Source: Molossus alvarezi (Eukaryota; Chordata; Mammalia; Chiroptera; Molossidae). Taken from it: a DNA stretch of 64,000 bases. The notes beneath the pieces were generated by a model. The model did not search any database and was not told the origin of the DNA. It saw only the letters and a list, made by a program, of their open reading frames with translations. A program made the translations under genes and the position numbers. The stretch is taken from the NCBI GenBank assembly GCA_037176705.1, contig CM073887.1, positions 56,815,001-56,879,000 of the forward strand, in the 5' to 3' direction. Shown in pieces: positions 32,892 to 42,312 of the stretch; the stretch's first letter is position 1; every line of letters starts with the position of its first letter.

Positions 32892-33825
32892 GTTTTTTTG
32901 GTCTTTATGACATTTACTTCTGCTCTGATTTTTACTACTTCTTTCCTAGTATTTTCTCTAGGGTTTTCTTTTTGGTTGCTTTCTAGTTCTCTCAGTTGTG
33001 AAGTATGATAGTCAATTTAAAATCTTTCTTATTTCTTGACATAAGCCTGTAGTGCTATAATTTTTCCTCTCAGGACTGCTTTTGCTGCAAAAGCTTTGTT
33101 TTTGTATGTTTATTTTCATTGGTTTCCAGGAAGTTTTTAATTTCTTCCTTGATCTCTTTAGTAACTTATTTTTTAATAACATTCTATTTGGCCTCCATAT
33201 GTTCAAATGTCTTTGCGCCTTTTTGTTGCATTCATTTTTAGTTTTATGCCATTGCGATCTGAAAAGATGCTTGATATGATTCCAATCTTTGTGGACTTGT
33301 AGAGATTTAGTTTGTGTTCTAACATGCAGTCTGTCCTTGAGAATGTCCTATGTGCACTGAAGGAGAATGTGAATTATGAAGTTTTGGGGTATGGTTCTCT
33401 GTATATAGCTATTAAATCCATTTGATCTAGTGCATCATTTAGAGTCTCTCTTTTCTTGTTAATATTTGGTTTAGATGGTTTATCCTGTGTTGTCACCAAG
33501 GCGTTGAAGTCCCTTGCTATGATTGTATTGCTGTTGATTTCTCCTTTGTAGTTCTCCAGAAGATTTTTAATAAATTTTGGTGCTCCTATGTTGGGTGCAT
33601 ATATGTTTGCCAAGGTTATATCTTCCTGTTGGATAGATTCTTTCAATATTATGGAGTGGTCTTATTTGTCTCTAGTTATGGCCTTTATTTTGAAATCTAC
33701 TTTATCAGATAGGAGTTTTGCAACCCCAGATTTTTTTTTTCATAGAAGATTTTGTTCCATTCCTTCACTTTCAACCGATGTGAATCTTTTGTTGTGAGTT
33801 GGGTCTCTTGAAGACATGCTTTCTT

Positions 33826-34073
33826 TTTTTTTTATTTTTATCCTCACCTGAGGAAATTTTTCCATTTTTGTTTTAGATAGGGTGGGAAAGAGAGAGACAA
33901 AGAAAAACATCGGTGTGAAAGCAACACATTGAGTGGCCGCCTCCCACACAACTGGAACCAGGGCTGGGGACAAACTGCAAGTGAGGTATGTGCCCTCAGC
34001 GGGAACTGAACCCAGGTCTCCCTGGACCATAGGCTGATGCTCTAACCACTGAACCAAACAGGCCAGAGCCAGT
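33826..34073 (-). mobile_element. Ves-type SINE in L1-E ORF2 N-terminus
   Basis: Minus-strand SINE with T-run, 'cctcacctgaggaaattttt', 'agagagagacaaagaaaaac' and a tRNA head ending 'aggccagagcc'. TSD catgctttctt at 33815-33825 and 34074-34084. Confidence 0.92.
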
Positions 34074-34216
34074 CATGCTTTCTTATCCAATAGCTACTCT
34101 GTGTCTTTTGATCAGAGCATTCAATCTATTTACATTTAAGGTTATTGCTGATATGTATTTATCTCTTGCCATTTTTGTTTATCATGGTTATATTTTTCTT
34201 CCTATTCCTCTACTAT

Positions 34217-35294
34217 TTACAGCAGTCCTGTTAACATTTCTTACAGTGCTGGTTTGTTACTAATATATTCTCTTAGCCTTTTATTTTGTCTGGGAAGCTT
34301 TTTATTTCACCTTCTATTTTCAATGATAGCCTTATTGAATAGAGTATTCTTGGATTCAGATCTTTGTTTTTTCTTACCTTGATTACTCATTCAATTCCCT
34401 TCTGGCCTTACGGGGGTTCCTTTGTTGCTTATTTCTTGCTGGCTTTAGGATTCTCTATTTGTCTTTAATTTTTAGCATTTTAATTATTATGTGTTTTGGT
34501 GTGGGCCTATTTGGGTTCTTCTTACTTGGGGTTCTCTGTGCTTCTTGCACTTGAATGCCTTCTTTCTTCACCAAGTTAGTGACATTTTCTGTCCTTGTTT
34601 CTTCAAATATATAGTTTAATCCTTGCTCATTTTCTTCTTTTTCTGGAACACCTATGATGGAAATGTTACATTTCTGTTTCTTCCAGAGTTCTCTTAAGCT
34701 GTTCTCCTGTTTTTTCTTTTGTTTTTTTGTTATTTGTTTCTTTTATCTTTACCTGAGGACTTTTTTTGCATTTATCTTCTGATGGAGCAGGAGAGAGAGA
34801 TGGAGAAAAAGAGAGACACACACACACATGGACTGGTTGCCAAACACATGACTTTAACCAGGGCCAGGGACAAACTGCAACCGAGGTACATGCCCATGCA
34901 GGAACCATACCCGGTTTTCTCTGATTCCTGGGCTGATGCTCTAGCCACTGAGGCAAACTGGCCAGAGCATGTCCTCCTGTTTTTTAATTGGTTGATTTTT
35001 TTCTACCTTGTCTTCTAATTCACTACTATAGCACTCAGCTTCTTTCACTGCTGGGTTTTCCTTCTAATGTGTTCTTTATTACTGCTATGTCATTCTTTAT
35101 TTCTAATTCGTTGGTTTTCAATGTTTCTGTATCTTTACTCATGATGTTGAGCTCTTTACTCATGTTGATGAGTTGCCTCCTTATCATCGCTCTGAACTAT
35201 ACCTCAGATAATTGCTTAACTACATTTCATTTATCTCATCTTCCAAAGAGTTCTTTTGTTCTTTCATTTGGGATTTGTTTCTTTGTTTCACCAT
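34217..35294 (-). pseudogene. L1-E ORF1, broken, SINE-interrupted
   Basis: The minus-strand start ATG (35294-35292) and the stop (34219-34217) are in the expected places. A Ves SINE splits it at 34716-34970, between the coiled-coil and RRM text. Stops are frequent. Non-functional. Confidence 0.78.
34716..34970 (-). mobile_element. Ves-type SINE in L1-E ORF1
   Basis: Minus-strand SINE with the tail block 'tacctgaggactttttttgc', a short (CA)n interruption at 34818-34828, and a tRNA head ending 'ctggccagagc'. 15-bp TSD with one mismatch: 34701-34715 (gttctcctgtttttt) and 34971-34985 (gtcctcctgtttttt). Confidence 0.92.
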
Positions 35295-36140
35295 TTTGGC
35301 TATCTCAGTGGGTTTCCGAGACTGCCAAATTTTACCTGTGGGTATTGGCGTTTCGCTGTTTGTGGCTCCCTCTACTGGGTTTGAACAAGTGTGGGAGTAT
35401 CCACGTTAAACACCACCGTCAAGTCTTCCTTTCCTGGGTAGATTCACAAACCCAGGAAAGGTTCAATTATCCTCTAGCTTTTTGCCTGGAGGCTGTTAGT
35501 TTCAATTACTTGATGAGCCTAGGGTTGTAGCCTTCAACTGAATAAAAATATTTCTCAAGTGTTCAGGGTAAGAGGATTTCCTGAGGGTGGGGCTGCTGCT
35601 GGTTGTTAATGGGCCTCAATTTGCATTTCTCTGGCCCAGCTGAGTGGTGTTAAATTTCTGAGGGAGTGGTTGTTGCTTTTCCTAGGGTCTCTTGGAAGGG
35701 GCTCTTTCAGTACTATGTCTACTGTCCTGTGAGGAAATGATTCAGCAAAAACTCCCAGTGCACTCCAAATCCAGAGTCTCTAATTCAGTTTCCAACCAGT
35801 CTGCCCTCCCTCTGCCAGAGCCCAAGGTAAGTGACTGTAGCTCATTTGATGCTCTGTTACAGCTCTCTGTTATGTGGAGCTGACTTGGGATTTTAACCCT
35901 GAGGGAGCTGCTCACAGCTAAAACAGTTGCTGTCTGTGAGCTCCCACCCTACCATCTTGTACCTAGGTACAGATCCTACCAGGCTCAATTCGGTGTTCTT
36001 TTTTCATTTTCCCTGGGTATATGGGTCCTCTATAGCTGCTTTGCTATTGCTTTTTCCTATTTGTCTTTATTTTTGATGTAATTGTAGTTTGATCCTGGGA
36101 GATGGTCTGTGTAGTTTTCATTCACTCCACTGCCATTTTG
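35295..36140 (-). promoter_or_regulatory. L1-E 5'UTR (older type)
   Basis: Reverse-strand 5'UTR homologous to L1-C and L1-K, ending in 'tccactgccattttgg' (the conserved 5' module). Only a trace of the 19-bp repeat remains ('gggagctgctcacagctaaa'). Confidence 0.7.
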
Positions 36141-36690
36141 GAATCCTCTCTTTGTTTCTTGATGGGACAGGCTAGGAGTTCATCAATCTTGTTCATTTTT
36201 TTGTTTGTTTTTCTTTTTGTTTTTGTTTTTTTGCCAAGAACCAGCTCTTGGTTTTATTGATCTATTTTAGTCTCTATGTCATTTATTTCTACATTGATCC
36301 TTACTATTTTTTTTCTTCTACTTGCTCAGATGTTCTTGTTGTTTTTTCTCTAGTTCCTTGAGGTGAAGGGTTAGATTGTTTATTTGACATTTTTCCTTCT
36401 TGAGGTAGGCTGGTAATGCTATGAATTTCCTGTTGGGACTGTTATTGCTGTGTCACATAGATTTTGGTTCATTGTGTGTTTATTTTCTTTTACTTCTGGG
36501 AGGTTTTTGATTTCTTCCTTGATCTTATTGGTAAGCCACTCATTGTTCAATAACATGGTGTTTAGCCTCCATGTGCTTGAATGTTTTTGAATTTTTAAAT
36601 TGTATTTAATTTCTATTTTCATGCCACTGTGTACCAAGTAGATGCTTGACCTTATTTCATTATTCTTGAGTTTGTTAAGACTAATTTTGG
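36141..36690 (-). mobile_element. L1-D, second part
   Basis: Minus-strand, strongly diverged ORF2 text that continues exactly where 26649 broke off ('tttgtttcttgatgggacag', 'aagaaccagctcttggtttt', 'gatttcttccttgatcttat'). It ends at 'gttaagactaattttggaag', where L1-G starts. The 136-aa minus frame 36829-36419 is partly this remnant. Confidence 0.8.
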
Positions 36691-36894
36691 AAGAAAAAAT
36701 GGTGGCGGAGTGAATGGAGCTACACAGACCATCTCCCAGGACCAAACTGAAATTACAATGAAAATAAACACAAATCGTCAGGAAGGGGCAACCGAAAGGC
36801 AGCTTGGAGGACCACAAAACCAGGGACACTGACTCAATCCTGGTAGGCTTGTTAGGACACGGGAGGGGGCTGCAAGCCCATGGTCCGCAGTGGC

Positions 36895-37046
36895 CTGGAC
36901 TGGGACCAGTGGCCTTGGCTGGAAGCTGCGCCCTCAGCTGGGTCCTGCAACCTCGGCTGGGTGCTATGCCCTCAGCTAGGACCAGCAGCCTCGGCTGAAA
37001 GCTACACCCTGGGCGGGGTCCTGTGGCCTCAGCTGGGACCAGCAGC
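36895..37046 (+). repeat. 19-bp minisatellite in L1-G 5'UTR
   Basis: Eight units in exact 19-bp register start at 36895, 36914, 36933, 36952, 36971, 36990, 37009 and 37028, for example ctcggctgggtgctatgcc and ctcagctgggaccagcagc. Two alternating variants ('ctcggct...' and 'ctcagct...') suggest a 38-bp higher-order step. About four related units occur in L1-K (minus strand, about 55900-55985) and about one in L1-A. Confidence 0.88.
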
Positions 37047-37484
37047 TGCCTAGCCTGGGACCTGTGGCCGCCTGGGCTGGGTGCTATGCCATTGGCTGGG
37101 AGGTGCCATAGTCTCAGCCTCGCTTAGCTGGGAGCAGCGCCCTCGGGTTAAAGTCCCAGGTGGCTCCATGGTGCAGAGCCCAGCCAGAGGCTAAATTGGC
37201 AGCAGCCACTCACCTTGGGCTCTGGCATAGGGAGGGCAGACTGGACTGGAACTGTGTGGGGACACTCAGGATTTGGAGGGTGCTCATAGCTTTTGCTGAA
37301 TGCAGCCACGCAGGACTATGGTCATCTTACTCCTTGCCAGGGCCCTGGGGAGAGGCTGCGGCCCCTCCTTTGGAGATTCAACCCCACAAGTGGCCATTGA
37401 AATGCTAATTGAGGCCCCATTAACAACCAGCATCTGCCCCACCCTCGGGAAATCCTCTTACACTGAGCACCTGAGGGAGTTTTT

Positions 37485-37861
37485 TGTCCAATAGCCTGGG
37501 AACTGGTGCTAGGCAAACTGCTCAACCATTGTTTCGCTTGCTCAGCCTTGCCTCCCACCCTGTTCAGGGAATGGCCTGCCCCGGGCTTGTAGACTAACTC
37601 CCATCCTGCTCTTATGGACTCACATTCCAGAGGCTCCTATGCATAGGTCCTGCAAGGTCAAACCCTAACAGACAAATCTCAGCTGCAACGGGCAGATATA
37701 AAAAAGCACAAACCCCAGCATCGGGCATGGCTTCTAGGACTTGACCCCCGGAGTCTGTGAACCCGCCTGGAGTGTACCCAATAAAGCCTGATCCCTGTTT
37801 ATTCAGCTGATTGCTCTCCAGTCTCTTCTCTGTTTCTCAGTGGTGCCCCCGATTCCTTACA
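37485..37861 (+). repeat. 5' LTR of provirus
   Basis: Starts 'tgtccaatagcctggg' and ends 'gattccttaca'. Contains CCAAT at the very start (37488), a TATA box TATAAAAAA at 37697-37705 and the polyadenylation signal AATAAA at 37780-37785, so U3-R-U5 order is recognisable. It is 10 bp longer than the 3' LTR owing to an indel near 37645. Confidence 0.95.
37697..37785 (+). promoter_or_regulatory. 5' LTR core promoter and polyadenylation signal
   Basis: TATAAAAAA (37697-37705) followed 75 bp later by AATAAA (37780-37785). The spacing fits an LTR with a compact R region. Confidence 0.75.
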
Positions 37862-37863
37862 TC

Positions 37864-37881
37864 TGGTGCCAAAACCTGGGA
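37864..37881 (+). other. Primer-binding site, tRNA-Phe type
   Basis: tggtgccaaaacctggga lies 2 bp after the LTR. It matches the complement of the 3' end of vertebrate tRNA-Phe with two mismatches. tRNA-Phe priming is the naming criterion of the ERV-F group. Confidence 0.8.
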
Positions 37882-38381
37882 GTCGAAAACCAGGGAGAGA
37901 GAAAAAAGAGCGAGGGTTTTGTGACCCCACCCGACCTTTCTGGTCGGGACGAGAGTCCCCCTCCTCTCCCTGCGCCGCCACCCGTCTTCTGGATTCGGAA
38001 TCTCCCTCGACCCAGCACCGACTTCGGAGCCAGGCTCCTAAAATTGTAAGTTGTTTCACTCTTTCTGGGGTTTTCGGAGCCAGGCTCCAAAACCGTTTGT
38101 GCAGACCCAGGCTCCAAAACCGTTTCGCTTTTTTCTGGGGTTTTGATCTGTCGCCCGGGGTTCGGGTCTCCCATCCAAACTTTGGCCAGGTCGAGAAGCC
38201 CCCGCCTCTCCGCCGGAGTTCCAGGAACCCCCGGTCTGAAGCTGCTTCTAGGGACGCCTGAGGCTCCTTCATGACCACCCTGTCCGTCCAGGACAGACAT
38301 CCGTCCGGGGATGGGCATTCAAAAGGGACACCTTTTGTATGTCCACTCTCCTGACACTCAAAGCCCCTCTAATCTGTCGCC
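37882..38381 (+). other. Provirus leader
   Basis: GC-rich untranslated leader between primer site and gag, where a packaging signal would be expected. It contains an imperfect local duplication, with 'ggagccaggctcc' at 38024 and 38079 and 'gctccaaaaccgttt' at 38084 and 38110. Not coding. Confidence 0.65.
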
Positions 38382-39640
38382 ATGGGCAATTCCGAATCCA
38401 GATTTGACCATAAGACCCCCCTTGGATGTCTCCTCGAAAACTTTTCCAAATTGGGATATTCTCAGAGTCTACACAAGGCACCGGAAAAGATTCTGAAGTC
38501 CCTTATTTCAGGCTTGGTTGGGTACACACCGCTCCTCCCCATATAATCCCCTTAGTTCCCCTGTCGCTGCCCACACCCGGTCCCGCACACCCATGGGACC
38601 CACTGTCCTTGCTCCCCTTCGTGAGGTTGCAGGGGCTGAGGGCCTAATTAGGGTCCATGTCCCCTTTTCTCTACAAGATCTCTCAAATCGAAAGACGTTT
38701 GGGCTCTTTCTCAGCCGACCCCTCCCTTTACATCAGGAAGTTCCAATATTTGAGTCAGACATATGATCTGACCTGGCATGACATCCGGGTTATCTGTACC
38801 TCCACCCTAACCCCTGAAGAACATGAGCTATCCTAGCGGCGGCTCGACAGCAGGCAGATAGGGACCACATAGTAGACAATACTGTTCCCCTGGGCAATGA
38901 AGCAGTTCCCCAGGACGATCCTGCATGGAACTATCAGGCCGGCCCTGGATCTAATATTCTGCACTGGAACCTCATGTTCCGATACCTTCTTCAGGGTATG
39001 GACGCAGTCTCCAATAAGGTAGTTAATTATGACAAAATGAGAGAAATCACCCAGCACCCTGATGAAAATCCAGCCCTCTTCCTTAATTGACTTCAGGACG
39101 CCCTGGTCAAATACATCCGCCTAGACCCAGGGTCCCCTGATGGGGCCACTCTCCTTGCCTCCCACTTCATCTCCCAGTCCACCTCTGATATCAGAAAGAA
39201 ACTAAAAAAGGCTGAGGAGGGCCCTGAGACTCCCATCCAAGACCTGGTAAAAATGGCTTTTAAAGTTTTTAATGCCTGAGAGGAGATGGCTGAAGCAGCC
39301 CGGCAGGCGTGGCTGCAGCAGAAGGTCAGCCTCCAGACTCAAGCCTTGGTAGCGGCCATCCAGCCAGCAGGGGAACCGGCAAAAGGACTGACCTCCAAAG
39401 GAGGCCAGCGCATGCCCCCGGGCACCTGTTTTAAATGCGGATAAAAAGGCCACTGGGCAAAGAACTGTCCGCAGCCTAGGCCCCCCACTAAGCCTCGCCC
39501 CCAATGCAAAATGATGGGACACTGGAAGTCGGACTGCCCGACCCTGGCTCAGTCCTCGGCACTTCAATGCAGAGGAAATGAGACCCAGGATTTCCCAGCA
39601 TTGGAGCTACTGGGGCTTATGGATGACTGAGGCAGCCTTG
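38382..39640 (+). pseudogene. gag: gag pseudogene of provirus
   Basis: The ATG at 38382 begins MGNS, a myristoylation-type start of a matrix protein, but a stop follows at codon 55 (38544-38546). Capsid-like text follows at about 38610-39290 ('REVAGAEGLIRVHVPFSL' and 'SFSADPSLYIRKF' in different frames). Nucleocapsid text lies at about 39425-39540 with two zinc-knuckle positions: the first has a stop at 39442-39444 between its second Cys and the His, and the second has Arg where the first Cys should be. Several stops and frameshifts make it inactive. In intact gammaretroviruses Gag builds the particle. Confidence 0.85.
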
Positions 39641-39679
39641 GCTCTTCGACTCTGGTTACCCTCGCTGAGCCAGGGTCAC

Positions 39680-40082
39680 GCTCCAGGTAGCGGGTAATTC
39701 TATCTCTTTCTTGATAAACACGGGAGCTACCTACTCTGTCCTTCCCTCTCATTCGGGCCTCACGGTTCCTTCCCAGGTCTCGGTCATGGGAGTCGACGGA
39801 TCACCCTGGACCCCACGGCGGACGACCCTCCTTAACTGCCTATTTGAGGGTCACCCATTCTCCCACTCCTTCCTAGTCATGCCCTCATGTCTGGTCCCCC
39901 TCCTAGGGAGAGACATTCTGTCCAAACTTCAGGCAAGCATCTCATTCTCCCCGAAACAGACCTTCTTGCTGGCACTGGTGCCAGGTCCCAATCTTGAACC
40001 TAACCCAGACCCCAAAATCCAGCTCCTACCTGGAGTCCACCCCGAGGTCTGGGACACAGATACCCCCACCATTGCCTCCCAG
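39680..40082 (+). pseudogene. pol: Protease (5' end of pol) remnant
   Basis: The open frame 39711-40091 has the retroviral aspartic protease layout: 'LINTGATYSVL' near the start and 'LLGRDILSKL' about 60 residues on. The catalytic Asp of the D-T/S-G motif is Asn here (codon 39717-39719), which should abolish proteolysis. The frame runs into a linker normally leading to reverse transcriptase ('VHPEVWDTDTP') and then stops. No RT, RNase H or integrase text follows, so pol is deleted from about here. Confidence 0.82.
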
Positions 40083-40084
40083 TC

Positions 40085-40564
40085 ATGCTGACTCCACAAC
40101 TTATGGTTTATACCCCTGCTGAATTCCATCGCTGATATATTTACTCACCCAAGGCAGAAATGTGCAGTTTTTCTCCCTTTCGTAATTGGTTTCTTCAGTT
40201 CCAGTTAGCCATTGACAGCGCAGCGGAATCCTTAGCTTCTCTCCAAAGACAAATAACCTCTCTAGCCCAACTTTCTATGCAGAACTGGAGAGCCCTGGAC
40301 CTCCTCACAGTGGGACTCAGAGAAACCTGTTTATTTCTTGGGGAAGAATGTTGCTATTATATCAACAAATCAGGTTTGGTAGAAACCCGCATTGAAACCC
40401 TCCACCAGCTAAGCTCAGAACTTAAAAAACAAAAGTTCTCAGCAGATGCCTCCCCCTGGTGGAAATCCTCTGTGTACTCCTTACTCTCCCCCCTCCTCAG
40501 CCTGGTACTCCTCATAATTATACTGCTAATTGCCCCCTGTTTTCTTTGCTTCATTCAGGACTGA
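40085..40564 (+). pseudogene. env: env remnant: SU end and transmembrane subunit
   Basis: After the pol deletion there is a short SU C-terminal trace (about 40087-40150), a damaged cleavage-site/fusion-peptide region in another frame, and an open frame (40160-40564) for the core of a gammaretroviral transmembrane protein. The core has a heptad region, the CX6CC motif 'CLFLGEECC' (40328-40354), a hydrophobic membrane span ('LLSLVLLIIILLI') and a short tail. Frameshifts and an internal loss between fusion peptide and heptads separate it from any working protein. The ATG at 40160 is fortuitous. No signal peptide or receptor-binding part remains. Confidence 0.85.
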
Positions 40565-40747
40565 TTCGCACAACTCACATGGACACTAGAAGTCCACCAA
40601 ATGATGCTACAACAATACCAGCCTCTGACCAGTCCCCTGGACTGGGACCACACCGACTCGGGACCCCTCCCCTAACACCACACCCATCCAGCAGGAAGTA
40701 GCCAGAAAGACAACCTAGCCTCTATTCCTATATCACAGAGTCGGGAA
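40565..40747 (+). other. Provirus 3' untranslated stretch before the 3' LTR
   Basis: Non-coding sequence between env and the 3' LTR. A clear polypurine tract next to the LTR is not seen; the bases just upstream read 'cacagagtcgggaa', only weakly purine-rich. Confidence 0.6.
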
Positions 40748-41114
40748 TGTCCAATAGCCTGGGAACTGGTGCTAGGCAAACTGCTCGACAATTGTTTTGC
40801 TTGCTCAGCTTTGCCTCCCACCCTGTTCTGGGAACAGCCTGCCCCAGGCTTGTAGACTAACTCCCATCCTGCTCTTATCGACTCACATTCCATGCATAGG
40901 CCCCGCAAGGTCAAACCCTAACAGACAAATCTCAGCTGCAACGGGCAGATATAAAAAAGCACAAACCCCAGCATCGGGGGCGGCTTCTAGGACTTGACCC
41001 CCAGAATCTGTGAACCCACCCGGAGTGTACCCAATAAAGCCTGATCCCTGTTTATTCGGCTGATTGGCTCTCCAGTCTCTTCTCTGTTTTTGGCGGTGCC
41101 CTCGATTCCTTACA
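40748..41114 (+). repeat. 3' LTR of provirus
   Basis: Starts 'tgtccaatagcctggg' and ends 'gattccttaca', 367 bp. TATAAAAAA at 40950-40958 and AATAAA at 41033-41038. It differs from the 5' LTR by roughly 20-25 substitutions and a 10-bp gap next to 'catgcatagg'. Confidence 0.95.
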
Positions 41115-41351
41115 TTTTTCAGTCAACTCAGAAACCAAGGTTCTTCAGGTGACTGCTAGTAATAGCCTCCAGGCAAAAAAGCTAGAGGATAACTACCATT
41201 CCCTGGGCTAGCAACAGTAACCAGGAAAGTTAAGACTTGACAGTGGGTCCTCCCTGCCTCATCCAAACCCAGGAGAGGGAGCCACAAACAGCAGAACACC
41301 ACACCCACAGGGAAAATTTGGCAGATTTCAAAGCCAACTGTGATAGCCAAA

Positions 41352-42267
41352 ATGGTGAAACACAGAAACAAAAGCCAAATGAAAAAACAAGAGACCTCTA
41401 CCAAAGATGAGATAAATGAGGTGCAGTTACACAAGTTAATAGAAAGAGAATTCAGACCCATGATCTTGAGGAAGCACAACAGCATGTGTAAGGACATGAG
41501 CACCATGAGTAAAGACATACAAGTGTTGAAAATCAGCCAGTTAGAAATTAAAAACCACCAAGAAGAAATGAAGAATGACATATCAGAAATAAAAAACACA
41601 TTAGAAAGTCTAAATAGCAGAGTAGAGGAAGCTGATGACCGGATCAGTGAATTAGAAGATAGGGTAGAAAAAATCAACCAATCAGAAAACCAAAAGTAAA
41701 ACATAATTAAAAAACAGGAAAACAGCTTAAGAGAACTGTGGGACAACTGGAAACATAATAATATTTGCATCATAGGAGTACCCAAAGAAGAAGAAAATGA
41801 GCAAGGGTTAGAGAATATATTTGAAGAAATAGTGAGAGAAAACTTCCCTAATTTGGTGATGGAAGAAGGCATTCAAGTTTAAGAAGCACAGACAGCCCCA
41901 AGTAAGAAGAACCCAAATAAGCCCACACCAAGACACATAGTAATCAAAGTGCCAAAAATTCAGGACAAAGAGAGAATCCTAAAAGCAGCAAGAGATAAGC
42001 AACAGGTTACCTACAAAGGAAACCCCATAAGGCTCTCAGCTGACTTCTCAACAAAAACACTACAGACCAGAAGGGAATGGCATGAAGTAATTACGGTTAT
42101 GAAAAACAAGGATCTGAATCCAAGACTACTCTACCCAGCAAGGCTATCATTCAAAATAGAAGGTCAAATAAAGAGTTTCTCAGACAAAAAAATAAAAATA
42201 AAAAAGGCTAAGGGAATACATTAGCACCAAACCAACACTGCAAGAAATGTTAAAAGGACTCCTGTAA
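41352..42267 (+). pseudogene. L1-G ORF1, broken
   Basis: ATG 41352 (MVKHRNKSQMKKQETSTKDE...) is open to a TAA at about 41697 after the coiled coil. A second TAA lies near 41881, and an A-rich expansion ('aaaaaaataaaaataaaaaa') sits near 42186. The RRM and C-terminal domain are open in 41949-42224. The natural stop is at 42265-42267. Few lesions, but no full-length product. Confidence 0.85.
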
Positions 42268-42312
42268 TTAGCAGGAGAAATAGGAAGAAAAATAGAACCA
42301 CATTAAACAAAA

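Larger units (their letters stand above)
27124..34172 (-). pseudogene. L1-E ORF2, broken and interrupted
   Basis: Start ATG at 34172-34170 and stop at 27126-27124 on the minus strand, with SINEs and L1-F in between. Recognisable pieces: endonuclease 33646-33374; RT 29793-29326, 29377-29189 and 28996-28757 ('[12 protein letters not shown]'); C-terminus 28655-28287 and 27645-27334. Numerous frameshifts; not functional. Confidence 0.85.
26650..36140 (-). mobile_element. L1-E: full-length older L1 (minus), heavily interrupted
   Basis: A complete minus-strand element inserted in L1-D, from the 3' tail (about 26650) to the 5'UTR end (about 36140). Its own sequence is at 26650-26850, 27068-27913, 28198-30018, 32892-33825, 34074-34715 and 34971-36140. 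The gaps are SINEs at 26851, 27914, 33826 and 34716 and an inverted L1 (L1-F) at 30019. A diverged TSD with L1-D is plausible (cctcttgcttttt against cctctctttgttt). Each interruption has its own TSD, which makes the reading of this stack secure. Confidence 0.9.
37485..41114 (+). mobile_element. Internally deleted gammaretrovirus-like provirus (ERV-F-like)
   Basis: LTR (37485-37861), primer site, gag, protease, a short env remnant and LTR (40748-41114): about 3.63 kb in all. The LTRs begin TG and end CA. The flanking DNA shows a T-only duplication of 4-5 bp inside the L1-G 5'UTR. Reverse transcriptase, RNase H, integrase and nearly all of SU are missing. The primer site matches tRNA-Phe, and together with the transmembrane motif this suggests the ERV-F/Fc group; the group call is tentative. 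All reading frames are damaged, so it is an inert fossil. By hand count the LTRs differ at roughly 20-25 sites plus a 10-bp indel. Confidence 0.93.

Noticed and set aside
37799..38318. Overlapping 130-160-aa frames on both strands in the provirus leader
   Set aside because: GC-rich non-coding leader with a local duplication. Frames do not match any retroviral product and precede the gag start.
39711..40091. Active host-domesticated retroviral protease
   Set aside because: The catalytic Asp codon is Asn and the frame lacks an ATG start; it is a remnant of pol.
40160..40564. Domesticated env (syncytin-like) gene
   Set aside because: Only a short transmembrane piece is open. There is no signal peptide or SU, the upstream region is frameshifted and deleted, and the ATG is internal.
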